Positions 9,935 through 20,781 of a stretch of 64,000 nucleotides of DNA are shown piece after piece. How positions within the stretch are numbered: position 1 is the stretch's first letter; every line of letters begins with the position of its first letter. Both the position numbers and the translations under genes were made by a program. Where the stretch lies: positions 1-64,000 of the forward strand of contig JBJMQS010000073.1 in NCBI GenBank assembly GCA_045802605.1. The letters run 5' to 3'. The notes beneath the pieces were generated by a model. The model searched no databases. It was not told the DNA's origin and worked only from the letters and a program-made list of their open reading frames with translations. This DNA comes from JBJMQS01 sp045802605. GTDB lineage: Bacteria > Planctomycetota > Planctomycetia > Gemmatales > Gemmataceae.

Positions 9935-12900
9935 ATGTTTACGCGTCGCACTCGTCCGACTTCTTTCCGCCGCAAAATCACGACCGCGCCTCGGGCACGA
10001 TTGTTTTTGAACCCACTGGAATCTCGCGAAGTACCGGCGATATTCTCCGTCACCAACCTGTTCGACGGCGCCGTGGCTGGGCCGGGACAGTTGCCAGGTA
10101 GCTTGCGGCAAGCGATCTATGACGCGAATGCGGCTGGCACCGACGATGTCATTGACCTGACGGCCGTCAGCGGCACACTCAATATGTCGGCTGGAGTAGG
10201 CAATTTCGTCATCTCGGGCAATACGACACTGACAGGTCCCGGGGCCGGTTTGCTGACCATCAAAGGCGCCGGCGACAGCCGTATTTTCTTTGTCTCTGAT
10301 GAGACAAACTCATCAATCAAAGTCTCGATGAGCGGCATGACGCTGACTGGCGGTATGCCGAACGAAGCGACGCCGGTTAACGCCGAGAACCGCAGCGGCG
10401 GGGCAATCTTCTGCCGCAATGAGGTCCTCACGCTCGACAGCATGGTGATCACAGGCAACCGAACACCAACACAAACTTTGGACAACGCAACCGTCTTTAG
10501 CAGTGGCGGCGCCATCGCCATGTCGATGGGTGGCCGAGGTGGATCTCTTACCATCAGTAATTGCCAAATCGATAGCAATACTGCCGGCACATTCATCCCC
10601 GGAGTAATTGGGGCGGGCAATGGCGGCGCCATCTCTTTCGGGTTCCCCAGCACGAAGACCAACGGTGGGTTTGACAATAACTTCTACATGATTAATTCCA
10701 CCGTCTCGGGCAACGTGTCCGCGGCTCGTGGCGGCGGCATCTATTTCACGCACTACAACGGCTACACCAACAACTTCCTGATGGTCAATTCGACCGTCTC
10801 ATCGAATCTGGCTCAGAACGAGTTCGGCGGCGGCGTCGTCATCTCCGGCACGACGACATCCAACTTGAATATTGTCGATTCGACGATCGCCAACAACACC
10901 GCTCAGTCGTGGTTGGGTGGCGGCGGCCTGGCGCTGAACTCCGGTGCCGGAGTGATGAACATCGATAACTCGATCATTGCTGACAACGTGGGCAATTCTC
11001 AAAGCAGCGTGGGGTTATTTGCGCAGGACATTTACTCTAACGGCACGACCGTCGCGGCTAGAAATAGTGTGCTCAGTTCCTCGGTCGGCTTCAACTTTAA
11101 TACCAATACGAACAACACATTCGCTTCCGCACAACTCGCTCCGCTCGCCGTCAACGGAAACGGCTTCCTCAAGACGCACTTGTTGAAGTCCAGCAGTCCC
11201 GCCATCGACATTGGCGCGGCTGCGGTAGCGAATTTCACAACGATTAGCACGGCTGTAACTAACTCGACGATCACTTTTGTGACCGTCGCCTCAGCCGCTT
11301 CAATCGCGATTGGAGAGCAATTCCAAATCGATGCCGAGATCATGACGGTTACGGGCATTAACGCCTCAACGATTACTGTTACTCGTGGAGCAAGTGGCTC
11401 GACGGCCGCGGCGCACTCCAGTGGTGCAGCGGTCAAACCGGTTGTATCTCAACTGACAACCGTCGGCGCAGCGAGCATCACTTCCTCAGCGACGACCATC
11501 AATGTTTCAAGCAGCGTCGGCCTGACCAATGGCATGCCGCTCCAAATCGAATCCGAAATCGTGTGGATCAACGCCGCGGTCGGCAGCAATACGATTACGG
11601 TCGTTCGTGGGAAAAACGGTACATCTGCAGCGACTCATGCCACTGGCGTCAGCATTCGCAGCGTGCCGGTTACGCTAGCGAATCTCAACGCAGCGATTGG
11701 TTCCACGACCGCAACCACCATGACAGTGTTCAACGCAGCCAAGTTGGCGCCTGGATTATTTGTCCAGCTCGATGCCGAAATCGTGAAAGTCACTGCAGTC
11801 AGTGGTACGACTGTCACGATCGCTCGCGGTCAAAATGGCTCGACGGCTGCCGCGCACACAGTGGTCTTTACTCCAGTTACGCTCCCATATGACCAACGCG
11901 GGAATACGTATTCGCGCTCAATGACTGGCATCTCCGGAACCCGTGTCGATGCCGGGGCAGTTGAGTACACCCCGGCCGCTGTGACGGGCATTGTCACCGG
12001 TGTGACGACAGCAACTGGGGCTGACAGCACGATTACTGTCGTGTTCACGGCGGCATCGCCTGCGACGGTCGATACGACGACCCTCAACAACGTGTTGGTA
12101 CGCTATCCCGACGGATCCACCACGATCGCCACCGCTCCGATCACCAATTCCGGCACTGCATCGGCGGTGACAGCGACTTACACGATTGCGGCTCCGGGCG
12201 GCGGGTGGGATTACGCCGACAACGGCCGCTACACAATCGAGGTGGTGCCAAATGCCGTGAAGGACTCGGCTGCGGTGCCGCTCAACACGACTGCGATTGG
12301 CCAGTTCAACGTCGCAATCGGCCGGACGTTGACGGTTGACAATAACGGCGATTCAGACGACTCGGTGTATACCGCCGGCAATTTGACGTTGCGCGAAGCA
12401 GTCTTGTTGGCCAACGCCAATTTCGGCGCAAATGGCGTGACTGACACCATTGCGTTCGACACAAGTTCGGCCGGCTTGGGCTCGAATCCGACAATTTCGA
12501 TCGGGAGCGAACTGCGGGTCGCCGACTCAACCGTGATCAACCCTGCGAGCGCTTCGGTCACCTTAGATGGCGGCGGCATCAGTCGCATTTTCAACATCAT
12601 GGGTCAGGGCATCATCACCGTGACGTTGAATGGCCTCACGTTGACCAATGGCTTCGTCGGTTACCCCTATAGCGGCGGCGCGATGGTAGTTGATGCCGAA
12701 AACGTGTCGCTGACTGACTGCACGATCTCCAATAGCCAAGCGCCCTTCGGCAGCGGCGGCGGCATCTTCGCCAGCGGCGTTGGCCAAGGCATTCTCAATC
12801 TGTCGCGTGTGACGATGACGGGGAACAAGAATTCCGCACTCTCACTCGGCGGCGTGCTTTCCAGCAACGAAGTCAACATCATCGACTCGACGTTTATCAA

Positions 12901-15900
12901 CAACTCGGGTGCCGGCGTCGCGGCCGGCAATGGAAGTTTGCGAATTTATAGCTCCACCTTTACCGGCAACAGCGCTGGAATCAACGTGGGTGGAGCTTTG
13001 TCGGGCAATGGTTTACTGATTCGCAACACAACCGTGTCAGGTAATGCCGGCGCAGGCATCAATCTGAATGTCTCCGCTACCTACGGCACCCAAGCGATCA
13101 TTGCCAATTCCACTATCACCCGCAATACTTCGTCGAGTGCCGGCGGCGGCATCGCTGTCAGCCAGTTCACGACAGCTTCGCTCCAATTGCAAAATTCGAT
13201 CGTCGCTGAGAATAGCGCCCCCAGCTATGGTTGGGATCTCTATTCCTTGGGCACATCTTCGGTGCTGGGCTTCACCGGCAACTTCAACGTTATCGGCATT
13301 CTCGATAGCACCTCCAAGGTGACCGGCACAGGCAATCAGTCAGGTTCGTTTCAAAATCCGCTGAATCCAATGTTGCAGCCGCTTGCGAACAACGGCGGTT
13401 TGACCCAAACTCACTTGCCCTATTCGGGCAGTCCGGAGCAGGATTACTCCGTCTTCGCGGCTAACGACGCGTCGTCCATGTCGCTCACGACAACCACATT
13501 CAACAACACGACTACGACTTTCTCGGGACACAATGAGGAATTTATCAGGATCGACAACGAGATCATGCGCATCGTTGGCGCGGGGTCGGTTAGCCCGTTC
13601 ACGGTAACGGTGGACCGGGCGGTCAACGGCTCTATCGCAACGACGCATGCGTCGGGGGCCCCGGTATATTTCGTTCCCCAGCCGCGGCTGGCCAAAGTCG
13701 GCTCTTTCGACAGCAGCACCACGACGCTGGGTATTGTGGATTCTACTCAGACCCAGCAGAACATCGCGGTCGGCAGCTACATCACGGCCGACTCAGAAAT
13801 CATGAAGGTGACGGCCGTTACTACATCGACGACAGGTGCGACTATCACAGTGCTCCGCGGGCAGTTGAGCACCACGGCCGTATCGCACACCAATACTAAC
13901 GGTGTTGTACTATTCCAGACCTACGATCAGCGCGGGCCCACAGCCTATGCCCGCACCCGTGGCAGCAGTCTGGAGGCCGGCGCCGTCGAGATCGATCCGA
14001 ATATCCCGTTTGCCAAAATGACCTATTGGACGACCGTGACCTCTCCAGGCGCGACGCCCAACATGATTGTCGTTACCTACACCGATGACGTGGCGATCAA
14101 TGGCACGACGATCGACACAGGCAACATTAAGATCGATCCACCGTCCGGCCCGCAAATCATTCCAACCTATTTGGCTTCGTCGCCGGACAAGAGTTCCACG
14201 ACCAGCGCCTTGACCTACTCGGTGACTTATACCTTTACACCACCGGTGAATTCCGCGGTGGATTGGGATTCCTCAGACAACGGCAACTACTCCGTTGTCG
14301 TCGATCCGCCGACGGATACGTCGGGTAATCCAGTCCAAACCCATCAAATCGGGCAGATCAGGGCCGCCATTACTAACACGCTGATCGTGACCAACACGAA
14401 CGATCTCGGCGTCGGCAGTTTGCGCGATGCGATTTATCAGTCCAACGCCAGCCCGGGCGCGCATGATACCATCATTTTTGACACGACGGTCTTCAATACG
14501 GCCACGCCGCAGACGATCAGTCTCATCTATGGCGAATTATTAATCACCGACGCGGTCACGATCACCGGCCCAGGCGCGGCGGCCGTCACAATTACCGGCT
14601 ACAACGCCTTCCGCGTGTTTACCATCGATACACCGTCCACCGCTCAAGACATAACGATGTCCGGCATGACGGTCACTGGTGGCAACGGCTTCGGCACCGT
14701 TGACTCGTTCTCGGGTGGCGGCGGAATCTTGGATCAAGATGAGGCCCTGACGCTCGACAGCATGGTAATTACCGGCAACAGTGTCACCGCGACGAGCTTG
14801 AACCAGGGCGGCGGCATCCTGCTCAACGGACTAACGAGCTCGTTGACATTGAGAAATAGTACTCTGAGCAATAACTCCTCGGTCGGCAACGGTGGCGGCC
14901 TGGAAGTTCGCTATGTCAACAACATCATCAACATTCAGAACTGCACAATTTCCGGCAACAAGACCGGCAACGGCGGTTCGGGCGCCGGCCTCGACTTCAC
15001 GCAACAATCAGTCGGAGCCATCGTAAATCCTTGCACGGTCACGATCGATAACAGCACATTCAATGACAACGTGGCGGGCAGTGCCGGCGGTGCAATTAGA
15101 ACCGGCAGCGGTAGCGGGACCGGCCGCGTCGCAAAGTTCGCCATCACCAACAGCACATTCAACAACAATGTTTCCTACACCACGGGCGGTGCGATTTCCG
15201 TGGGCTCCCCAATCGAATTCACGTTGCTGAGTTCGACGATTTCCGGCAACTACGCATTACAGGGCGGCGGCGGCATCGCGGCAGCAACCACCGCCAGCCT
15301 TTACACAGCTATGAACGTCGCCATCGTTAACTCGGTAATTTCTGGAAACGGCAACAAGTTCTGGCCAGACATTCTCTTCGGCGGCACATCCATTGGCATC
15401 TCGAATACGCCAATCAATATTTCGGTGGTCAATTCGTTCATTGGTGCCGTTGACTCCGCCACGCTGAACCGGCTCGACAATCAGGGCAGCAACATCGGCA
15501 CGATTGCGTCGCCACTGGATGCCAAGCTCGGGCCACTCGCTTTCCACGGCGGCACCGTGAAAACGATGATGCCGCTGCCTGGCAGCCCACTGATAAATAC
15601 CGGCTCGGGATCCCCGACAGTGCGAGTCATGAAAGCAGTGGGCCCAACCAGTGCGTCGAGCGCCTCAACGACAGTTGGTGCGACGAGCATTACCACGTCG
15701 GCGACCACCATTGGCGTGACCAGTGCGACGGGCATCGCGGTGGGCACTGAGATTAACATCGACTCCGAATACATGTTCGTCATCGGCGTGTCGGGGACCA
15801 CACTCACCGTGATCCGAGGCACCGGCACTAGCTCGTCAGGCAGCGGCAGTTCCGCGGCCGCGCACGCCGCTGGTGCGCAGGTCAACTTCGACAACGGCAT

Positions 15901-18900
15901 CCGCGTCAATGTCCCGTATTTCTACGTCGGGTTGCCGCTGCAGGTGGATTCGGAAGTGATGACGGTTGTTCAGGTGAACGGCAATGGCGTCACAACGTTG
16001 TCCCAAGCAAGCGGCATCGGCACCGGCGATACCACATTCACGTTGGCCAGCACGAGCGGTATTCCAAATCCGACCATCGGCTTCAACGGTCAACTCGTGC
16101 TCGATCCGGGCACCGCCAGCGCGGAAACTGTAACTATCACCGCGCTGTCTAGCGGCACGATCACGGTCACCCGTGGCGGCACTCCATATGCGCACGCGTT
16201 CGGTTCAACCATCAGCAACCTGAGTTCTCCGCTGCTGGTCAATCGGGCTCAGGCCAACACCGCCGCGGCCGCTCACTCCGCTGGTGCATCCGTCAATCGC
16301 GCAGCCGTGCGATTCCTCGGCTTCCTAAGCACGGGCGGGATGGATGCCGTTTCGTCGCCGATCACGGTGAACGTCAGCGATTCACGCTGGATGTTCGCTG
16401 GCATGACCATTCAGATCGATTCGGAAATCATGACGGTGACCGCGGTGCCTACCACTACATCGGTGACCGTGACGCGTACCGCGCCGGTCGCTCACGTCGC
16501 GAATGCGATTATCAGCCGGCCGTTCTTATCCACGGATGCTCGCGGCTTGCCCCGTCAGGTTGGCACGATCGACATCGGCGCTGTTGAGGTCGATCCGACG
16601 GCACCCACCCCCCAGGCCACCTTCGCCGACATTACGACTGCCGGCGCCTCGAGTTACAGCTTCAACGTGGTCTACACCGACGACGTCAACCTCGACACGG
16701 CATCGTTCAATTCGACCAATGTAAAGGTCACCGCTCCGGACGGCGTCACCACCATCGCAGTTACCTACAACCCCGGCGATTACACGATTGGAGCCGGCTC
16801 AGCGACGGTCAAGTATTCGATTCCCGCCTTCGGCGGCCCGACTTGGCAGAGCTCGGCGGACGGCTTCTACGACATCAGTATCAAGTCGGGCACTCAGGTC
16901 ACCGATACATCCGCCAATCCGGTCTTCGCATCTTCACTCGATTCATTGCACGTAGCGATCTCCAAGTCGATCGTGGTTGACAATACTGGCAACGATGACG
17001 ACGGCATCACGACGGTCGGACAGATGACACTGCGGGAAGCCATTCGATTGGCCAACTCCAACGTCGGTGTGGTTGACGTCATCAGCTTCGACACGTCGGT
17101 AACCTCGCCCTTTAACACGCCGCAGACGATTTTCTTGACCACCGGTCAGTTGCAGATCACTGATCCGGTGACGATCACTGGGCCCGGCGCTGCGAACGTG
17201 ACGGTCGATGCCGGCCTGCAGTTCCGAGTGCTCGACATCAAACTATCGCCACAATATTGGACGTCCACGGTGACGTTGACTGGCATGACCCTAGCCAACG
17301 GCAGAGTCACGACCAGTCCGTTGGGTGCGGGCATTGCCGATGAAGCCGGTGCCTTGGTCATGGACTCAATCACAATGTCGGGCAATAGTTGCAGTAGCTC
17401 TGGCGGCGCATTGGATTTACTGAGTTACTATTCGCCGCTGACGATCTCCAACAGCACCTTTACCAACAACATTGCGTTCCTTGGCTCCGCAATTTACGTC
17501 GGCAACAACGGCAGCGGCGTAAATGCGGTCTCCGGGCAGACTAACTACCCGACCAACATGTTGGTTTCGATCACGAACACGACATTCGACGGGAACTCGG
17601 GTTCGGGGGCCGGAATTGTCCGCATTGATAGTGGGGCCATCGCGACAATTAGCAATAGCTCGTTCACCAATAACACGTTTACGAGCAGCACAGGCGGGGC
17701 CATCGGCGTGTCTGGCGCCAGCGTCACGGTGACCAACACCACCATTTCCAACAACTTTGGAATCAGTTCGTCGGGCAACAACGGTAGCGGCCTGTACTTC
17801 TTGGGCGCGGCGACCGCGACGATATCCAACTCGAACATCAGCTCGAACACCGCTGGCATCGTGGGCACCGGCAACGGCAATGGCGCCGGCGTCTTTGTCA
17901 CGGGCACGGCCAGCGTGACACTCAACAACGACACCATCAACAACAACGTCAGCAACTCCAGCGCGACGACCGGTGGCGGCGGCGGCTTGTTCATGAGCGG
18001 CACGACGGCCACCGTGACGATCAACAACTCGAATCTCAATAATAACCAGACCTGGAACAACGGCGGCGGCGTTTTTGTCTCCGGCGGCAGCTTGACCATC
18101 AACAACAGCACCGTCAACAACAACAACGCGACATCGCCTTACAACTTTGCCGCCAGCACTGTCGGGCAGGGCGGTGGCGGCATGTTCATTACCGGATCAG
18201 CCACAGTGACGGTCAATTCATCCACGCTTGCTAACAACACCGCCATGTTGAATGGCGGCGGCATCATGGCCTCCCTGCTGACCACGGCCGCCACTGCATC
18301 GGGCACGATCTACGTCAACAACAGCACACTGTCGGGCAACACGGCTCAATCGATCGATCCCAACTCCGGTGGCGGCGGTGTCATTATTTCGGGCACCGGC
18401 GGCATGATGTTGCTGACCAATACCACCATCTCTGGCAACTCGGCGGTTAGCCTCGGCGGCGGCTTGTTGGCCGGCGTGGTGGCGTCCGGAACTACGGTCG
18501 GGTTTACCGGCAGTCTGGCGGTCCGCAACAGCACGATTGCCAGCAACACCGCGGGCGGCGGCGGCGGTGGCATGAACTTCAACATCGCCTCGAGCGCTAC
18601 TTCCATTACGCTGATGAGCACGATCGTGTCGAACAACATCTCAACCACCGCCGGCACCGGCAACGACCTGCGGACCGGCTCGGCGTCGACGAAGTTCAAT
18701 ACTGCCAACACCTTGGTCGGCGATACCAACGACTTCGGCGCGGGCACTGTGACTGGCACGTTGGTCGCCGGCCCTGCTAGCTTGGCTGCGTTAGGAAACT
18801 ATGGCGGTCCGACACAGACGCACAAACTGAATGTCGGTAGCACGGCCATCAGCGCCGGTTCGTCCGCCACCAACCTTTTGACCGCTGTTGGGGCGACCAG

Positions 18901-19726
18901 CGTGGCCATCGGCGCGACCACGATTCAAGTGACTGACACGTCGAAGCTCAGTGTTGGAACGCGGCTGCAGATTGACTCGGAAATCATGACGATCTCTTCG
19001 ATCTCATCCACGACCATTACTGTCAACCGCGCTCAGCAAGGCACCATAGCCGCGATTCATGCCAGCGGGGCCAACGTCTCCTTCCCGAGCCTGCTGCCGG
19101 CGACGGATCAGCGCGGAGCAGGATATGTGCGTTCGTTCAATGCGACCGACATCGGTGCGTTCGAAGTGCAAGCGCCGCCGACGGTCACGGGGGTAGTTTG
19201 GGGCGATGGCACCAACCAGCGATCCACAGTTCGGCGGATCGTGGTGACGTTCTCCGAACCGGTCACCTTCATGGGCGATGTGACGTCGGCGTTCACCGTG
19301 CATCGCACCGGCACCGCTGGCACCGTCGGGGACGTGGCTCTGACGGCCGTGCCGGCCATCGGATCGACAAACTCGGTGACGATTACGTTCTCGGGCGGCT
19401 TAACGGAATCGGCAGGATCGCTGGTCGATGGGCTCTATGACCTGATCATTGGCGCGGCGTTCGTATCCGGCGAAGGCGGCGCACTCGACGGCAACGGCGA
19501 TCAGATTGCTGGAGGCGACTACAACGTGGTGGGCACCACGGCCAACAAGCATTACCGATACTTTGGTGACGAGAACGGTGATGGCACAACCGATCAAACG
19601 GATTACCTGGTCTTCCGCAACGCAATCGGCACCCTCGGAAACACGATCTTTGACTTCAACAACGATAACCAAGTCGATCAGAACGACTACCTGGAATTCC
19701 GGAATCGTATCGCGGGCGCACCTTGA
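9935..19726 (+). CDS. Giant exported beta-helix protein with inserted IDSEIM repeats and dockerin-like C-terminus (3263 aa)
   Basis: The ATG at 9935 follows GGAGA at 9924-9928; an in-frame extension back to 9872 has no such site. The N-terminus is Arg-rich and carries LESREVPA. Four tandem beta-helix units follow. They open with PGSLRQAIYDANA, LTLREAVLLANA, VGSLRDAIYQSNA and MTLREAIRLANS, and each ends in a NNGG/YGG...DQRG...GAVE closing segment. Between the helix body and the closing segment of every unit are copies of a roughly 65-residue module built around IDSEIM and R-G-x-x-G-[ST]-x-A-A-x-H-x-x-G-A-x-V, about nine or ten in all. The end repeats the C-terminal cassette of the 1833-aa protein, with paired EF-hand loops (GDENGDGTTDQTDYL, FNNDNQVDQNDYL). 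Probably a very large surface or extracellular protein; its ligand is unknown. Confidence 0.87.
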   Translation: MFTRRTRPTSFRRKITTAPRARLFLNPLESREVPAIFSVTNLFDGAVAGPGQLPGSLRQAIYDANAAGTDDVIDLTAVSGTLNMSAGVGNFVISGNTTLTGPGAGLLTIKGAGDSRIFFVSDETNSSIKVSMSGMTLTGGMPNEATPVNAENRSGGAIFCRNEVLTLDSMVITGNRTPTQTLDNATVFSSGGAIAMSMGGRGGSLTISNCQIDSNTAGTFIPGVIGAGNGGAISFGFPSTKTNGGFDNNFYMINSTVSGNVSAARGGGIYFTHYNGYTNNFLMVNSTVSSNLAQNEFGGGVVISGTTTSNLNIVDSTIANNTAQSWLGGGGLALNSGAGVMNIDNSIIADNVGNSQSSVGLFAQDIYSNGTTVAARNSVLSSSVGFNFNTNTNNTFASAQLAPLAVNGNGFLKTHLLKSSSPAIDIGAAAVANFTTISTAVTNSTITFVTVASAASIAIGEQFQIDAEIMTVTGINASTITVTRGASGSTAAAHSSGAAVKPVVSQLTTVGAASITSSATTINVSSSVGLTNGMPLQIESEIVWINAAVGSNTITVVRGKNGTSAATHATGVSIRSVPVTLANLNAAIGSTTATTMTVFNAAKLAPGLFVQLDAEIVKVTAVSGTTVTIARGQNGSTAAAHTVVFTPVTLPYDQRGNTYSRSMTGISGTRVDAGAVEYTPAAVTGIVTGVTTATGADSTITVVFTAASPATVDTTTLNNVLVRYPDGSTTIATAPITNSGTASAVTATYTIAAPGGGWDYADNGRYTIEVVPNAVKDSAAVPLNTTAIGQFNVAIGRTLTVDNNGDSDDSVYTAGNLTLREAVLLANANFGANGVTDTIAFDTSSAGLGSNPTISIGSELRVADSTVINPASASVTLDGGGISRIFNIMGQGIITVTLNGLTLTNGFVGYPYSGGAMVVDAENVSLTDCTISNSQAPFGSGGGIFASGVGQGILNLSRVTMTGNKNSALSLGGVLSSNEVNIIDSTFINNSGAGVAAGNGSLRIYSSTFTGNSAGINVGGALSGNGLLIRNTTVSGNAGAGINLNVSATYGTQAIIANSTITRNTSSSAGGGIAVSQFTTASLQLQNSIVAENSAPSYGWDLYSLGTSSVLGFTGNFNVIGILDSTSKVTGTGNQSGSFQNPLNPMLQPLANNGGLTQTHLPYSGSPEQDYSVFAANDASSMSLTTTTFNNTTTTFSGHNEEFIRIDNEIMRIVGAGSVSPFTVTVDRAVNGSIATTHASGAPVYFVPQPRLAKVGSFDSSTTTLGIVDSTQTQQNIAVGSYITADSEIMKVTAVTTSTTGATITVLRGQLSTTAVSHTNTNGVVLFQTYDQRGPTAYARTRGSSLEAGAVEIDPNIPFAKMTYWTTVTSPGATPNMIVVTYTDDVAINGTTIDTGNIKIDPPSGPQIIPTYLASSPDKSSTTSALTYSVTYTFTPPVNSAVDWDSSDNGNYSVVVDPPTDTSGNPVQTHQIGQIRAAITNTLIVTNTNDLGVGSLRDAIYQSNASPGAHDTIIFDTTVFNTATPQTISLIYGELLITDAVTITGPGAAAVTITGYNAFRVFTIDTPSTAQDITMSGMTVTGGNGFGTVDSFSGGGGILDQDEALTLDSMVITGNSVTATSLNQGGGILLNGLTSSLTLRNSTLSNNSSVGNGGGLEVRYVNNIINIQNCTISGNKTGNGGSGAGLDFTQQSVGAIVNPCTVTIDNSTFNDNVAGSAGGAIRTGSGSGTGRVAKFAITNSTFNNNVSYTTGGAISVGSPIEFTLLSSTISGNYALQGGGGIAAATTASLYTAMNVAIVNSVISGNGNKFWPDILFGGTSIGISNTPINISVVNSFIGAVDSATLNRLDNQGSNIGTIASPLDAKLGPLAFHGGTVKTMMPLPGSPLINTGSGSPTVRVMKAVGPTSASSASTTVGATSITTSATTIGVTSATGIAVGTEINIDSEYMFVIGVSGTTLTVIRGTGTSSSGSGSSAAAHAAGAQVNFDNGIRVNVPYFYVGLPLQVDSEVMTVVQVNGNGVTTLSQASGIGTGDTTFTLASTSGIPNPTIGFNGQLVLDPGTASAETVTITALSSGTITVTRGGTPYAHAFGSTISNLSSPLLVNRAQANTAAAAHSAGASVNRAAVRFLGFLSTGGMDAVSSPITVNVSDSRWMFAGMTIQIDSEIMTVTAVPTTTSVTVTRTAPVAHVANAIISRPFLSTDARGLPRQVGTIDIGAVEVDPTAPTPQATFADITTAGASSYSFNVVYTDDVNLDTASFNSTNVKVTAPDGVTTIAVTYNPGDYTIGAGSATVKYSIPAFGGPTWQSSADGFYDISIKSGTQVTDTSANPVFASSLDSLHVAISKSIVVDNTGNDDDGITTVGQMTLREAIRLANSNVGVVDVISFDTSVTSPFNTPQTIFLTTGQLQITDPVTITGPGAANVTVDAGLQFRVLDIKLSPQYWTSTVTLTGMTLANGRVTTSPLGAGIADEAGALVMDSITMSGNSCSSSGGALDLLSYYSPLTISNSTFTNNIAFLGSAIYVGNNGSGVNAVSGQTNYPTNMLVSITNTTFDGNSGSGAGIVRIDSGAIATISNSSFTNNTFTSSTGGAIGVSGASVTVTNTTISNNFGISSSGNNGSGLYFLGAATATISNSNISSNTAGIVGTGNGNGAGVFVTGTASVTLNNDTINNNVSNSSATTGGGGGLFMSGTTATVTINNSNLNNNQTWNNGGGVFVSGGSLTINNSTVNNNNATSPYNFAASTVGQGGGGMFITGSATVTVNSSTLANNTAMLNGGGIMASLLTTAATASGTIYVNNSTLSGNTAQSIDPNSGGGGVIISGTGGMMLLTNTTISGNSAVSLGGGLLAGVVASGTTVGFTGSLAVRNSTIASNTAGGGGGGMNFNIASSATSITLMSTIVSNNISTTAGTGNDLRTGSASTKFNTANTLVGDTNDFGAGTVTGTLVAGPASLAALGNYGGPTQTHKLNVGSTAISAGSSATNLLTAVGATSVAIGATTIQVTDTSKLSVGTRLQIDSEIMTISSISSTTITVNRAQQGTIAAIHASGANVSFPSLLPATDQRGAGYVRSFNATDIGAFEVQAPPTVTGVVWGDGTNQRSTVRRIVVTFSEPVTFMGDVTSAFTVHRTGTAGTVGDVALTAVPAIGSTNSVTITFSGGLTESAGSLVDGLYDLIIGAAFVSGEGGALDGNGDQIAGGDYNVVGTTANKHYRYFGDENGDGTTDQTDYLVFRNAIGTLGNTIFDFNNDNQVDQNDYLEFRNRIAGAP

Positions 19727-19789
19727 GGTCATTTGATCCCAAAAGCCGTGGCCCGCGTGCGTGTCTTGTATCCGCCTCGGCTTAGCATC

Positions 19790-19863
19790 ATCCGCCACCC
19801 AGCGACCGGTCAATGTTTGCAGCTAAGGGCGAGCGCGAACGACTCGGTCGCTGGGTGGCGGAT
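19790..19863. terminator. Hairpin between convergent genes, bidirectional terminator
   Basis: A perfect 19-bp inverted repeat (19790-19808 with 19845-19863, arm ATCCGCCACCCAGCGACCG) and a 36-nt loop lie between the plus-strand giant gene and the convergent minus-strand gene. On the plus strand it is followed by ATTTTT within ten bases. Confidence 0.7.
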
Positions 19864-19881
19864 TAAGGGTGATTTTTCTCG

Positions 19882-20781
19882 TCATGAACTCAAGGTCAAT
19901 CGCACCGTGAATTGCGCAGGACTATTACCCGGCGCGCGCACGCGGAGACGATAAGGTGTGTTCGCCGTTACCGTGAAACTACCCGAGTTGACGTTGTTGT
20001 TGGGTTGTGTTTCGAAGACGTCTCCACCGGATCGCTCGTTTTCGATCTCCGCCTGGGCAAATACGCCGTTGGAGGTCTGCACGACCACCTGCACCGTGCC
20101 CGACTGCGGTGCCACAAACGAGAAGAACTTCTTGTCGTCATGGTTTTGCGATGTGCCTGTGACAACCGTCGCCTGACCCGGCGTCAAAGTGATTCGCGTA
20201 CCCAAATCTCGCCGGCGGTCCTCGAAGCGGCCAAAGTGTTCGAAATGAAACACGGCTGATGGGAAGCCGTGTTCAATCGCATCGCGGACATCAGGGTTGT
20301 CATCGAGGTAGTCATTGCGGTTGAACTCCGCAAACGGAGTGCGATCTTCAAACTGCCCGAAGAAGTGGAAGTGTTCGAACGCCGTGATGTGATGAGCTTC
20401 CACTTCGGCCCGGACATCGTCGTTGAATCGAAGGTAATCGTCGGTGCGGAAAGATGTTCGCCCCGGGTTGCGGCCCTCAAACTGGCCGGCCAGCTCGAAA
20501 TGGCGGAACGGCGTGATCTGGCCCGCTGCCACCGCCGCTTTGACATCGGGATTGTCGTCGAGGTAGTTCTGCGTTTCGAATTCAGCGTTCCCCGCTCGGT
20601 GTTCCGCGTCACCGAAATGGCGGAAGTGAAATTCGGCCGTCATCTGTCCATTTCGAACCGCGGCAGCAACATCCGGATTATGCGCTAAGTAAAAATTGGC
20701 GTCGAAGAGATTTGTGGTGGAGGGCACGTCCCGCCTTTCGAGGCAGGTTAACCGCAGATGGCATTTGGCCTTGTGAGACAT
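19882..20781 (-). CDS. Exported protein with four NPDV repeats and a C-terminal PPC-like beta domain (299 aa)
   Basis: Starts at ATG 20781 with GAGG six bases upstream. The N-terminus carries the LERRDVPS form of the shared export motif. Residues about 22-195 contain four repeats of 40-45 residues with the pattern F-x-x-x-x-YL-x-x-NPDV-x-x-AV ... H-F-x-x-x-G-x-x-E-x-R. This pattern resembles repeats in other secreted and surface proteins that read NPDVAAA...HY..GWREGR. In the third copy NPDV has changed to NDDV. The last roughly 100 residues (SFVAPQSGTVQVVVQTS, YRLRVRAPG) look like a bacterial pre-peptidase C-terminal beta sandwich. No catalytic motif is visible. It is divergent from the 133-aa gene at 21025. 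Function unknown; ligand binding or surface anchoring is a guess. Confidence 0.8.
   Translation of the reverse strand: MSHKAKCHLRLTCLERRDVPSTTNLFDANFYLAHNPDVAAAVRNGQMTAEFHFRHFGDAEHRAGNAEFETQNYLDDNPDVKAAVAAGQITPFRHFELAGQFEGRNPGRTSFRTDDYLRFNDDVRAEVEAHHITAFEHFHFFGQFEDRTPFAEFNRNDYLDDNPDVRDAIEHGFPSAVFHFEHFGRFEDRRRDLGTRITLTPGQATVVTGTSQNHDDKKFFSFVAPQSGTVQVVVQTSNGVFAQAEIENERSGGDVFETQPNNNVNSGSFTVTANTPYRLRVRAPGNSPAQFTVRLTLSS

Noticed and set aside
10100..19000. CRISPR-like or satellite repeats in the giant genes
   Set aside because: The repetition is at protein level (beta-helix rungs) with variable spacing; no identical direct repeats with unique spacers are seen.
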